Shown: positions 1 through 8,458 of the stretch, piece by piece
Layout: every line of letters begins with the position of its first letter
Position numbering within the stretch: position 1 is the first letter of the stretch
NCBI GenBank assembly: GCA_012727545.1
Contig: JAAYHA010000244.1
Coordinates: 1 to 22,494, forward strand
Origin: Synergistaceae bacterium
GTDB lineage: Bacteria > Synergistota > Synergistia > Synergistales > Synergistaceae
Reading direction: 5' to 3'
DNA length: 22,494 bases
Notes under the pieces: generated by a model
Databases searched by the model: none
What the model was told of the DNA's origin: nothing
Seen by the model: the letters and a program-made list of their open reading frames with translations, nothing else
Made by a program: the position numbers and the translations under genes

Positions 1-1827
1 GCTTCTCACAGCCTTTTCAAGCATGAAGACAAACAAAGCCTACTGGAGATTTCTGACCTTATTGAGCGCTTACGCAAGCTGCTTGCTGTGCTTATGAGGG
101 AAAACGAGTTCCTGAAAATGGAGCACGACATTCAGGAAAAGGTCAGGAACGAAATGGACAAGGGGCAGAAGCAGTACTACCTGAGAGAACAACTTAAGAT
201 CATCCAGCAGGAGCTGGGCGACGACAGCCCCCTTTCAGAAATAGAGGAGCTTCGTGCAAGGGCAGAGAAGACCGAAATGCCGGAAGAAGCCAGAGACAAA
301 GTGATGCGTGAACTGGACAGGTATGCAAGAATGGCCCCGATTTCACCGGAAGCCACTGTCGCAAGGACATACATAGAATGGCTGCTGGACATTCCATGGA
401 GCATATCGTCAGAAGATCACCTCAACCTCAAGGATGCCCGCAAAGTCCTTGAGGCTGATCACTACGGCCTCGAAGAGGTAAAGGAACGTATCCTCGAATT
501 CCTTGCCGTAAGGAAGCTCGCAGCGGACAACATGAGGGCACAGGTGCTCTGTTTTGTTGGCCCTCCGGGAGTCGGAAAGACCTCTCTCGGAAGATCGATA
601 GCAAAGACGATGGGAAGAAAATTTGTAAACATGTCACTCGGAGGGATGCGCGACGAAGCTGAGATACGCGGACACAGAAGGACGTATGTCGGAGCTCTTC
701 CCGGAAGGATAATACAGAAGATAAAAGCGGCAGGGACCAATAATCCGGTCCTGCTCATGGACGAGATAGACAAGATCGGAAATGACTTCAGGGGCGATCC
801 CGCAGCTGCCCTGCTTGAGGTCCTCGATCCTGAACAGAACTGCAGTTTTACCGATAACTTCCTTGAGATCTCATTTGACCTGAGCAAGGTCATGTTCATA
901 ACAACAGCAAACAGCACAGGGACGATTCCCAAGCCTCTGCTCGACAGGATGGAGATCATCCCGCTGCCCGGCTATGTTGCGGAAGAGAAGGTCAAGATAG
1001 CAAAAAAACACCTTCTGCCAAGGATATTGAAGGAACACGGACTTACAAAAAGAAATCTTACCATCCCGGATACAACTGTCAGGAACATCATAACTGCTTA
1101 CACTATGGAAGCAGGAGTAAGAAACCTTGACAGACAGCTGTCAAAGATCGCAAGAAAAGTGGCAGCGGAAATGGCAAATTCTTCATCCGCTGAAGGAAAC
1201 GAAAAGCCAATAAGCGTTACAAAGGACCTAATGAAGAAAATGCTCGGAGCACCTAAGCTGCATACCACGAAAATACCAAACGAAGATCCCCTTGGAACTG
1301 CTCTTGGCCTTGCATGGACTGAGTCAGGCGGATCTGTGATCTTAATAGAATCAGCTGTTATGGAAGGCAACGGCAACGTATCCTACACAGGAAACCTTGG
1401 AGATATAATGCAGGAATCCGCACAGACAGCCCTTGCTTACCTGAGATCCAACGCATCGGCTTTTGGACTTGAAAGCTTTGACTGGAAAAAAAAGGACATC
1501 CATATACATGTCCCTGAGGGGGCAGTACCAAAGGACGGACCTTCCGCCGGGATAACACTTGCACTTTCACTCTGTTCAGCGCTTACCGGAAGAAGAGTTG
1601 ACGTATCCTATGCCATGACAGGGGAGATGACTCTTCACGGGGACATTCTGCCTATAGGCGGAGTCAGGGAGAAGATGCTTGCAGCAAAGAGGCTTGGCAT
1701 TAAAAAATTAATACTGCCCGAAGACAATAAATCCGATGTTGAAGAACTTGGCGACTGGATCAAAACAGGCATGAAGATTCATTACGTATCAAAGATGACC
1801 GGCGTTTTCCAACTGGCGCTGAAGTAA
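1..1827 (+). CDS. lon: ATP-dependent Lon protease, 3' part (5' end outside window)
   Basis: The reading frame is open from base 1, so the gene enters from the left; 608 C-terminal residues of a family usually near 780 are visible. Numbered from the first visible codon, residues 1-60 match the end of the Lon N-domain and its coiled coil (a YYLREQL segment follows). The AAA+ module has Walker A GPPGVGKT at about 187-194 (bases 559-582) and Walker B LLMDEIDK near base 751. The C-terminal protease domain carries the Ser-Lys dyad: serine in DGPSAG (codon 1543-1545) and lysine in GGVREK (codon 1672-1674). Lon degrades misfolded and regulatory proteins in the cytoplasm using ATP. All catalytic parts are intact. 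The next gene, engB, follows after 13 bases, the lon-engB order familiar from Firmicutes, so co-transcription is likely. Confidence 0.97.
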   Translation, partial: ASHSLFKHEDKQSLLEISDLIERLRKLLAVLMRENEFLKMEHDIQEKVRNEMDKGQKQYYLREQLKIIQQELGDDSPLSEIEELRARAEKTEMPEEARDKVMRELDRYARMAPISPEATVARTYIEWLLDIPWSISSEDHLNLKDARKVLEADHYGLEEVKERILEFLAVRKLAADNMRAQVLCFVGPPGVGKTSLGRSIAKTMGRKFVNMSLGGMRDEAEIRGHRRTYVGALPGRIIQKIKAAGTNNPVLLMDEIDKIGNDFRGDPAAALLEVLDPEQNCSFTDNFLEISFDLSKVMFITTANSTGTIPKPLLDRMEIIPLPGYVAEEKVKIAKKHLLPRILKEHGLTKRNLTIPDTTVRNIITAYTMEAGVRNLDRQLSKIARKVAAEMANSSSAEGNEKPISVTKDLMKKMLGAPKLHTTKIPNEDPLGTALGLAWTESGGSVILIESAVMEGNGNVSYTGNLGDIMQESAQTALAYLRSNASAFGLESFDWKKKDIHIHVPEGAVPKDGPSAGITLALSLCSALTGRRVDVSYAMTGEMTLHGDILPIGGVREKMLAAKRLGIKKLILPEDNKSDVEELGDWIKTGMKIHYVSKMTGVFQLALK

Positions 1828-1840
1828 GGGGGAAAACGAA

Positions 1841-2473
1841 ATGACAGCCTGGAGATCAGAACTTTACTGTACTGCGTTTACCAAGGATCAGATACCTGCG
1901 CCCCAGAACAATGAGATCGTTTTTGTCGGCCGTTCGAACGTAGGCAAATCGACACTAATAAATTCACTTCTTGAAAGAAAGATCGCCAAAGTAAGCTCAA
2001 AACCCGGAAAGACCAGAAGCATTAATTTTTACAATGTCTCAACAGGGGAAGACGACTTCACATTGGTCGACATCCCCGGCTACGGCTATGCAGCCAGGGG
2101 GCTTGATGAACGCAGGACATGGTGGAGGCTTATAGAGGACTATTTCAATTCAGAAAGACCAATAAGCTTCGTCATACATCTTATGGATTTCAGGCACGGC
2201 CCGCTTGCGAATGACAATGAACTTACAGGATGGCTAAACGAGATGGACATGCCAAGGCTTGTAGTTTTCACAAAAGGAGATAAAATATCTCCCGGTAAGA
2301 GAAAGGGCCTTTACCAGCAATACATGAGAGCCGGTCTAGATTCGATACTCCCTCCCTTTATAACTTCGGGAACAAATGACAAAGAAATGCATGCCCTGAG
2401 GGAAGGTATTAAAAATATCATTAAAGAAATTGCCAAAATGGACCTTGCGGCAGCAAAAAAACAAAAAAAGTGA
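1841..2473 (+). CDS. engB: Ribosome biogenesis GTP-binding protein EngB (YsxC/YihA)
   Basis: A 210-residue TRAFAC GTPase of the EngB family, which is needed for large ribosomal subunit assembly. G1 is GRSNVGKS (residues 30-37), the switch I region lies around GKTRSINF (56-63), G3 is DIPGYG (77-82), G4 is TKGDK (144-148) and G5 is TSG (175-177). Length matches the family. The C-terminus is a basic lysine-rich tail, as is common for ribosome-binding GTPases. The ATG is preceded by a TAAGGGGG stretch that combines the lon stop with a Shine-Dalgarno sequence about 8 bases upstream, so translation is probably coupled to lon. Identification is from family motifs and the lon neighbour; I see nothing unusual. 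Confidence 0.96.
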   Translation: MTAWRSELYCTAFTKDQIPAPQNNEIVFVGRSNVGKSTLINSLLERKIAKVSSKPGKTRSINFYNVSTGEDDFTLVDIPGYGYAARGLDERRTWWRLIEDYFNSERPISFVIHLMDFRHGPLANDNELTGWLNEMDMPRLVVFTKGDKISPGKRKGLYQQYMRAGLDSILPPFITSGTNDKEMHALREGIKNIIKEIAKMDLAAAKKQKK

Positions 2474-2481
2474 CCTGTATA

Positions 2482-2551
2482 CCCGAGGAACCGGAACGGC
2501 CGGGCCGTCGGGATGGGCAAATAGATACGGATACAGCCACCAGGCGTATCC
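2482..2551 (+). promoter_or_regulatory. Structured leader between engB and valS (two predicted hairpins)
   Basis: The 97-nt engB-valS spacer holds two inverted repeats. The first is ACGGC (2496-2500) with GCCGT (2504-2508), which can be extended by CCCG (2482-2485) with CGGG (2509-2512) across a 10-nt bulge. The second is GGATAC (2529-2534) with GTATCC (2546-2551), whose inner bases GCC (2536-2538) and GGC (2543-2545) also pair; this gives about 9 pairs with one bulged A and an ACCA loop. It ends four bases before the valS ribosome binding site (GAGGAGG, 2555-2561). There is no T-run, so these are not obvious terminators, and I do not see the conserved T-box bulge sequence. A role in valS translation control is inference. 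Confidence 0.35.
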
Positions 2552-2570
2552 AACGAGGAGGAAAAACCGG

Positions 2571-5237
2571 ATGGATTCCGAGAAAACCGTGTTAGGCAAG
2601 GGTTATGAACCAGCACCGATCGAAGACAAATGGTACATGAAATGGGTAGAAGAGGGGCTCTTCAAAGCTGACCCGTCTTCTTCAAAACCGCATTACTCAA
2701 TAGTTATCCCTCCTCCTAACGTAACAGGATCCCTGCATGTAGGGCATGCACTGGACAACACTCTTCAGGACATACTCTGCAGGACCAAGCGTATGCAGGG
2801 CTATGAGGTGCTGTGGCTCCCCGGAACAGACCACGCCGGTATTGCTACTCAGAACGTAGTTGAACGCTCTCTCGCAGCGAAAGGCATTTCACGCCACGAC
2901 CTGGGGCGCGAGGAATTCGTGTCAAGAGTCTGGGAATGGAAAGAGGAATACGGCAGCACGATAATCAACCAGCTTAAAAAGCTTGGAGCATCATGCGACT
3001 GGGACAGGGAACGCTTCACCATGGACGAAGGGCTTTCTGTAGCTGTCCGCAAGATTTTTGTTGACCTCTATAAGAAGGATCTCATCTACAGAGGAAAATA
3101 TCTTATCAACTGGTGCCCAAGATGCCACACGGCCCTTTCAGACCTAGAAGTCGAGCATGAGGACAAGGACGGCAAGTTCTACGAAGTAGCATACAAATTT
3201 GCAGACGGAGACGGATCCCTCAATGTAATGACGACCCGCCCCGAGACTATCCTCGGAGATACTGCAATAGCCATACATCCAAGGGATGAGAAGAACCGCC
3301 ATCTTGTAGGGAAAAATGTGGTCGTTCCGATAGCCGGCAGAGTGATCCCCGTGATCGAGGACAACATGGTCGATCCTGAGTTTGGGTCAGGCTGCGTCAA
3401 GATAACACCGGCCCATGACCCCAACGACTTCCTTGTGGGACAGAGGCACGGGCTTGAGCAGATACAGGTCATCGATGACAACGGCATTATGTGTGGTGAA
3501 GAATCCGGCAGATACGCAGACATGGACCGATTTGAAGCAAGAAAGGCTATTGTTGAGGACCTAAGGAACGAGGGTTCCCTTATCGGCATAGAAGACATAA
3601 AGCATTCTGTAGGAGAATGCTACCGCTGCCACACAGTTATCGAGCCATATCTTTCTGAACAGTGGTTCGTAAGGGCCAAACCCCTTGCAGACGCAGGAGT
3701 GGCTTCGGTCAAAGCAGGAAATATCCGTTTTGTGCCGGATCAGTGGACGAATGTATATTACCAGTGGATGGAAAACATAAGGGACTGGTGCATTTCAAGG
3801 CAGCTCTGGTGGGGACACAGGATCCCTGCCTGGTACTGCGACAAGTGCGGCGAGATCATTGTGGAAACAGAAGAGCCAAAAGCATGCCCGAAGTGTGGCA
3901 ATACCGAACTCAGGCAGGATGAGGACGTCCTTGATACATGGTTCTCCAGTGCTCTTTGGCCCTTCTCAACAATGGGATGGCCGGAAGAGACCGAGCTGCT
4001 GAAGAAGTTCTATCCTACATCAGTCCTGGTAACAGGATTTGACATAATCTTCTTCTGGGTAGCCAGGATGATAATGTTCGGACTTGAGGGAATGAAGGGA
4101 GAAGTTCCCTTCCACGACGTATATATCCACGCCCTCGTCAGGGATGAAAAAGGACAGAAGATGAGCAAATCCAAGGGTAATGTTATCGACCCTCTGACGA
4201 TAGTAAGTGAGTACGGTGCAGATGCACTGAGGTTTACTATTGCGGCACTTACTGTACAGGGCCGTGACATATTCCTGTCTACAGAAAGGATCGCTACCTA
4301 CAGGCTCTTCATGAACAAGCTATGGAATGCGAGCCGCTTCGCCCTCATGAACCTTGAGGATGCCGAAGCCGGAATGAAATGGGACGAGAATGAACTCCGA
4401 CTGCACGACAAATGGATCCTTAACAGGATGTCACAGGTCTCGACTGAGATGACCCGGCTCATTGACGGTTATTTCTTCGGAGAATCAGCCAGGCTCATGT
4501 ATGATTTTGTCTGGGGCGAACTCTGCGACTGGTATCTGGAACTTTCCAAGCCTGCGCTCAGAGGGGAAGAGGGCGAGGCCAGGAGAAAGACGACCCAGGC
4601 TGTCCTGCTTGCTGTATTCGAAGATGTTCTGAAGCTTCTGCATCCTTACATTCCATTTGTCACAGAAGAACTGTGGCAGGCTTTCCCGTTCGGCAACGGG
4701 ATAATCGAGCGCACGGAATGGCCCGGCCCAAGGATCGAAAATATTGAAGAGGATGTCATTAATGAGATGGATCTTGTACGCGAGGTCATCAGGTCTGTAA
4801 GGAATCTCAGGGCGGAAGCTCACATAGCTCCTCAGCAGATGATCCCCAGAGCTGTACTCTCTGTTCACAACGACGAAAAGCTTGCACTGATAAGGTCGTC
4901 CGAATCTCAGATAACACTCCTCACAAAGGTGGAGAGGATAGAGATCATAGACAGGAAGGCTCTAAAGCCGCAGAAGAGCCTTGCCTCCGTCCTTGACGAC
5001 GTACAGGTATATCTCCCCGTAGGTGACCTTCTTGACGTGGAAAAAGAGATCCAGCGACTTAAAAACGACCTTTCGAAGATCGAAAAAGACATTGAAAAGG
5101 GCTTGGCGAAACTTGCAAACCCGCAGTTCGTAGAGAGAGCGCCTGAAGAAGTTATATTGAAGGAAAAGGCCTCCCTTTCTGACAACGAGGCAAAGAGGGA
5201 CAGGATCAGAGAAAACCTTTCAAGCCTTAACGACTGA
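2571..5237 (+). CDS. valS: Valyl-tRNA synthetase
   Basis: An 888-residue class I aminoacyl-tRNA synthetase that attaches valine to tRNA-Val, with CP1 editing of threonine. The signature HVGH (the HIGH motif, residues 56-59) follows PPPNVTGSL, and KMSKS is at 530-534. A zinc-ribbon-like pair of CxxC motifs (CDKCG and CPKCG) lies in the middle, and a further CPRC is near INWCPRCH. The C-terminus (about 820-888) is the charged coiled coil typical of bacterial ValRS. The start is ATG 2571, chosen because GAGGAGG sits 9 bases upstream and the protein then begins at the usual point before YEPAPIEDKWY; an in-frame ATG at 2430 lies inside engB and lacks support. The stop is two bases before folC, as in the valS-folC pairs of Firmicutes. 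Confidence 0.97.
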   Translation: MDSEKTVLGKGYEPAPIEDKWYMKWVEEGLFKADPSSSKPHYSIVIPPPNVTGSLHVGHALDNTLQDILCRTKRMQGYEVLWLPGTDHAGIATQNVVERSLAAKGISRHDLGREEFVSRVWEWKEEYGSTIINQLKKLGASCDWDRERFTMDEGLSVAVRKIFVDLYKKDLIYRGKYLINWCPRCHTALSDLEVEHEDKDGKFYEVAYKFADGDGSLNVMTTRPETILGDTAIAIHPRDEKNRHLVGKNVVVPIAGRVIPVIEDNMVDPEFGSGCVKITPAHDPNDFLVGQRHGLEQIQVIDDNGIMCGEESGRYADMDRFEARKAIVEDLRNEGSLIGIEDIKHSVGECYRCHTVIEPYLSEQWFVRAKPLADAGVASVKAGNIRFVPDQWTNVYYQWMENIRDWCISRQLWWGHRIPAWYCDKCGEIIVETEEPKACPKCGNTELRQDEDVLDTWFSSALWPFSTMGWPEETELLKKFYPTSVLVTGFDIIFFWVARMIMFGLEGMKGEVPFHDVYIHALVRDEKGQKMSKSKGNVIDPLTIVSEYGADALRFTIAALTVQGRDIFLSTERIATYRLFMNKLWNASRFALMNLEDAEAGMKWDENELRLHDKWILNRMSQVSTEMTRLIDGYFFGESARLMYDFVWGELCDWYLELSKPALRGEEGEARRKTTQAVLLAVFEDVLKLLHPYIPFVTEELWQAFPFGNGIIERTEWPGPRIENIEEDVINEMDLVREVIRSVRNLRAEAHIAPQQMIPRAVLSVHNDEKLALIRSSESQITLLTKVERIEIIDRKALKPQKSLASVLDDVQVYLPVGDLLDVEKEIQRLKNDLSKIEKDIEKGLAKLANPQFVERAPEEVILKEKASLSDNEAKRDRIRENLSSLND

Positions 5238-5239
5238 TA

Positions 5240-6553
5240 ATGCATGACATTAAGAAATTCCATGAAATAGAAAAAAGGTTTCAGCATCTGGCAAGTCCGG
5301 GAATAAGACCCGGCCTTGCCAGACTTTCACATCTTCTGCTTCTTCTGGGAAACCCGGAAAGAAAGTTCAAAGCTGTCCATGTGGTAGGCACAAACGGCAA
5401 GGGCTCAACAGCTTCCACACTCACTTCAATACTGAAAGAATCAGGATATAAAACTGCCCTCTATACAAGCCCCCATCTAATCTCTTTCGGAGAGAGACTT
5501 ACTTTTGACGGGGCAGAGGCTCTCCCCGAAATGTGGGAAAAAACACTTAAGATAATTGAAAACGAGCTAGCTTCATCTGATCGCCTGAGATCTGATCCGC
5601 CTACATATTTTGAGCTGATAACGGCAGCTGCCTTCGTGATAATTGCAGAAGAAGATGTCGACATAGCGGTAGTAGAGGCAGGGCTCGGCGGAAGGCTCGA
5701 TGCTACAAATATACTCTCAAATGTCCTACTAACCCTTATAACGCCTATCGGCATAGACCATTCTGAATATCTTGGCAATTCACTTGTCTCTGTTGCGAAA
5801 GAGAAATTCGCAGTGATGAGACCGGGGATACCTGCAATATTTTCGGGCGGGGAAGAAGATATTGAAAGTGTTTTTTTTGATACTGCATTTAAAAAGGGGA
5901 CACCTGCACAGGTCCTACGAAGGCTTTGCAGCTACGGGACCTTACAGGTCTCTTTCAAAGGCACGGATTTTTATGTTGAATCAGAGTGCATGTGCGCCGA
6001 TTATCACACCCCCCTGATAGGGACCCATCAGACAGAAAATGCCGCTCTCGCCCTTGCGGGCGCGTGTGCGCTGAAGTCCTCTGTTCAGACGAGATTTGAA
6101 AATATCACCTTTCCTGCCCTATATAACGGAGTCATTTCCGTAAAATGGCCGGGAAGATTTGAAATATTAAAAAAGAAGAGCCCGCTTCTGATAGTTGACG
6201 GTGCTCATAATCCGCACGCACTGAAAAGGCTGGCAGAAAATACCTGTATTATTTACGGCAGTAATGCCTTCAACCTGGTGGTCGCCATAATGAAAGACAA
6301 GGACATCTCAGAAAGCCTTGATATAATCAAAAAAATGGGGACGACGCTTTACTGCACACAGGTGCCCGGAATGGACCGAAGCCTCTCTGCTGCAGATCTC
6401 CTGACGATGGCTGAGGAAAAGGGCATCACTTGTGCAGGTAAATGGGAAGACCCAATATTGGCAGTTGAAAAGAGCCTCTATACGGGAAAAGACACTATAT
6501 GCTGCGGCAGTCTCTTTCTGAGCGGCTTCATTAAGGAGCATTTCAATGGATAA
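5240..6553 (+). CDS. folC: Folylpolyglutamate synthase / dihydrofolate synthase
   Basis: A 437-residue Mur-ligase-like enzyme that adds glutamate to (dihydro)folate, or joins dihydropteroate to glutamate, with ATP. The P-loop GTNGKGST is at residues 50-57. It is followed by the TSPHLISFGERL segment (folate-binding region), GLGGRLDATN, the TPIGIDHSEYLG block and the C-terminal DGAHNPH motif (320-326). Length fits FolC. The ATG lies two bases after the valS stop with no strong Shine-Dalgarno sequence, suggesting translational coupling to valS. The 3' end overlaps the start of pgeF by 8 bases. Whether it has one or both activities cannot be told from the sequence; no folP is in the window. Confidence 0.94.
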   Translation: MHDIKKFHEIEKRFQHLASPGIRPGLARLSHLLLLLGNPERKFKAVHVVGTNGKGSTASTLTSILKESGYKTALYTSPHLISFGERLTFDGAEALPEMWEKTLKIIENELASSDRLRSDPPTYFELITAAAFVIIAEEDVDIAVVEAGLGGRLDATNILSNVLLTLITPIGIDHSEYLGNSLVSVAKEKFAVMRPGIPAIFSGGEEDIESVFFDTAFKKGTPAQVLRRLCSYGTLQVSFKGTDFYVESECMCADYHTPLIGTHQTENAALALAGACALKSSVQTRFENITFPALYNGVISVKWPGRFEILKKKSPLLIVDGAHNPHALKRLAENTCIIYGSNAFNLVVAIMKDKDISESLDIIKKMGTTLYCTQVPGMDRSLSAADLLTMAEEKGITCAGKWEDPILAVEKSLYTGKDTICCGSLFLSGFIKEHFNG

Positions 6554-7319
6554 CAGAGGATTTGAATGGACAAAAGAAAAGCGTCAAAGGAAACTCAGGC
6601 TGATAATGCCTGAGGAATTAAAAAACGTTTTTTTTGCTTCTGTTTACTGCAGGGGAGAACTAATGGACAGCACTGAGGGAGATCCTGAAAAGATATGGGA
6701 GATTTTGTCTTCTAATTTTAATAACACTGGGTTAGTTGCACCTTACCAGGTACACGGGACTCAGGTAATTACTTCTTCTTCATCTTTTGCTCTGCCTTTA
6801 AGGCCGGAAGCTGACGGCGTACTTATAGAAGCTTCTTCAGATTCAATGGCAAGCCTAAGGTTTGCTGACTGCTGTCCTGTGGTCATTGCTTCCGATTCAC
6901 CGGCACCCTGGATGCTGCTTCTTCATTCCGGATTTGTAGGTACAGTCAAGAATATAGTCGGCAGATCACTTGCCGGGCTTTACGAAAACAGGCCGGGATC
7001 GAAGAGTGAAAGGATCACCGCATGGATAGGACCATGCATATGCAGGGACTGTTACTCAAGAAAAATGGAAGATCCTTCAACACAAAATGCTTTGACAGTC
7101 TTTTCTCCCGATAATTACCTTAAAAAAAACGGAATGACCTATTTTGACATCAGAGGAGAAATAAAAAGACAATTGATGCAATGCAGCGTGCCTTATGATA
7201 ATATCTATGAGGTCGAAGGCTGTACATACTGTAACAACGACTTTTATTATTCCTATCGTGCCGGTGATGAAAAAGCAAGAATATTCCTTCTTGGCGGAAA
7301 TACCACAAAAGAGGCGTAA
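6546..7319 (+). CDS. pgeF: PgeF/YlmD-type multicopper-oxidase-like protein (DUF152)
   Basis: A 257-residue member of the YfiH/YlmD/PgeF family. Members have been described as peptidoglycan editing factor (hydrolysing mis-incorporated residues on UDP-MurNAc) and as purine nucleoside-processing zinc enzymes with laccase-like folds. The three metal ligands can be placed: His70 in YQVHG, Cys109 in ADCCPV and His127 in LLHSGF. The tail has the GCTYCNNDFYYSYR segment typical of the family. The second histidine motif reads HSGFVG rather than the usual HAGWRG, although the histidine itself is kept. The start is supported by AAGGAG 7 bases upstream, inside the end of folC, giving an 8-base overlap. 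The fold assignment is firm; the substrate is uncertain. Confidence 0.88.
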   Translation: MDNRGFEWTKEKRQRKLRLIMPEELKNVFFASVYCRGELMDSTEGDPEKIWEILSSNFNNTGLVAPYQVHGTQVITSSSSFALPLRPEADGVLIEASSDSMASLRFADCCPVVIASDSPAPWMLLLHSGFVGTVKNIVGRSLAGLYENRPGSKSERITAWIGPCICRDCYSRKMEDPSTQNALTVFSPDNYLKKNGMTYFDIRGEIKRQLMQCSVPYDNIYEVEGCTYCNNDFYYSYRAGDEKARIFLLGGNTTKEA

Positions 7320-7378
7320 TAGGTGAGAATTATTAAAGTTACCGGAAACGATTACTCTCCACGTGAGGTGAACTTATA

Positions 7379-8350
7379 ATGGACAACATAAAAGTCGGAG
7401 TCATCGGCGTTGGACATTTGGGCATGCATCATGCCAGAGTATACACAGAAATTCTTGGGGCTCAGCTAGTCGGGGTAGTTGATGTAAACGAAGAAAGGGC
7501 CCATTCAGTTGCAGATCCGCTTGGAGTTATTCCTTACAGCGGCATAGAAACATTCATCAAACAGACCCGTCCGGACGCCCTCAGCATAGTTGTTCCTACC
7601 AGCCAGCATTTCGAAATAGCAAAGATAGCAATGGAAAATGGCATTCATGTCCTCATTGAAAAGCCGGTAACATCAAGCGTAGATGAGGCAGAAAAGCTGC
7701 TTAACCTGGCCGTAAAAAAAGATCTTATCCTTCAGGTTGGGCACATCGAAAGATTCAACAGTGCTGTGCAGCATGTCAGGGAATTTATCAACGAACCCTA
7801 TTTCATCCAGACACACAGGATGGGACCCTTCTCACCAAGGATCAGCGATGTCGGGGTAGTGCTCGACCTGATGATACACGACGTCGATATCATTCTCTCT
7901 CTGATCAATTCTGAGCTTGTTTCCATATCAGCGATAGGAAGATGCATCAGGACTGATCACGAGGACATGGCATCTGCACAGCTGACTTTTGCCAACGGAG
8001 CAATGGCTCATATTCTTGTCAGCCGAGTATCGGAGAAGAGGATACGCCAGATGGAAATAACAGAGGCAGAGAGATACATCACTGTCAATTATGAATCACA
8101 GGATATTTCTGTACAGCGCTGTGTAAGGCAAAGCGGCGGAAACCTTGTTGAGGTCATGGAACACCCCGTCTTCCCGAAGACCGAACCCCTCAAGATGGAA
8201 CTGCAGCACTTTGTATCTTGTGTCAGGGAAGGACGCCAGCCAATGGTCGGCATCAAAGACGGCAAAAGGGCCCTTGAAGTTTGCGTTGCAGTCCTCAGAC
8301 AGATACACGAAGAAAAACCTGAAGCCGGCTCGCTGCTTTCTGCAATATAG
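7379..8350 (+). CDS. Gfo/Idh/MocA family NAD(P)-dependent oxidoreductase (possible GnnA-like)
   Basis: A 323-residue dehydrogenase with an N-terminal Rossmann fold (GVGHLG, residues 10-15), the family EKP motif (94-96) and a second-domain motif LDLMIHDVD (about 162-170) with the presumed catalytic histidine. The segments GHIERFNSAV (121-130) and RMGPFSPRISDVG resemble, from memory, members found near lpx genes, where GnnA oxidises the 3-OH of UDP-GlcNAc for GlcN3N-type lipid A; this substrate is inference and no lpx gene is in the window. A GAGGTG ribosome binding site lies 8 bases before the ATG. The gene is separated from pgeF by 59 bases and followed by a strong terminator, so it ends the upstream transcript. 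Family confidence is high, substrate confidence low. Confidence 0.88.
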   Translation: MDNIKVGVIGVGHLGMHHARVYTEILGAQLVGVVDVNEERAHSVADPLGVIPYSGIETFIKQTRPDALSIVVPTSQHFEIAKIAMENGIHVLIEKPVTSSVDEAEKLLNLAVKKDLILQVGHIERFNSAVQHVREFINEPYFIQTHRMGPFSPRISDVGVVLDLMIHDVDIILSLINSELVSISAIGRCIRTDHEDMASAQLTFANGAMAHILVSRVSEKRIRQMEITEAERYITVNYESQDISVQRCVRQSGGNLVEVMEHPVFPKTEPLKMELQHFVSCVREGRQPMVGIKDGKRALEVCVAVLRQIHEEKPEAGSLLSAI

Positions 8351-8392
8351 TCAAATAACAAATGACATTCCGGCCGATAAGAGTTATTATCT

Positions 8393-8420
8393 AGAGAGGA
8401 GATAATCCTCTCTTTTTTTT
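8393..8420 (+). terminator. Intrinsic terminator after the Gfo/Idh/MocA gene
   Basis: A perfect 8-bp inverted repeat, AGAGAGGA (8393-8400) and TCCTCTCT (8406-8413), with a 5-base GATAA loop runs straight into a T-run ending at 8420. This is a textbook rho-independent terminator 42 bases after the stop codon. An alternative 7-bp pairing, ATTATCT (8386-8392) with AGATAAT (8400-8406), overlaps it and would be mutually exclusive. Confidence 0.88.
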
Positions 8421-8458
8421 GTGGGATTATACCTGATCGAAAGGATGTATCTGATTTG

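Noticed and set aside
2430..2570. 47-codon in-frame extension of valS from an ATG inside engB
   Set aside because: The extension overlaps the basic tail of engB and runs through the hairpin-rich spacer; it resembles no ValRS N-terminus. ATG 2571 has a strong GAGGAGG site and matches the family start.
2474..2570. T-box riboswitch for valS
   Set aside because: The spacer is too short, and the conserved T-box antiterminator bulge sequence and a terminator T-run are both missing.
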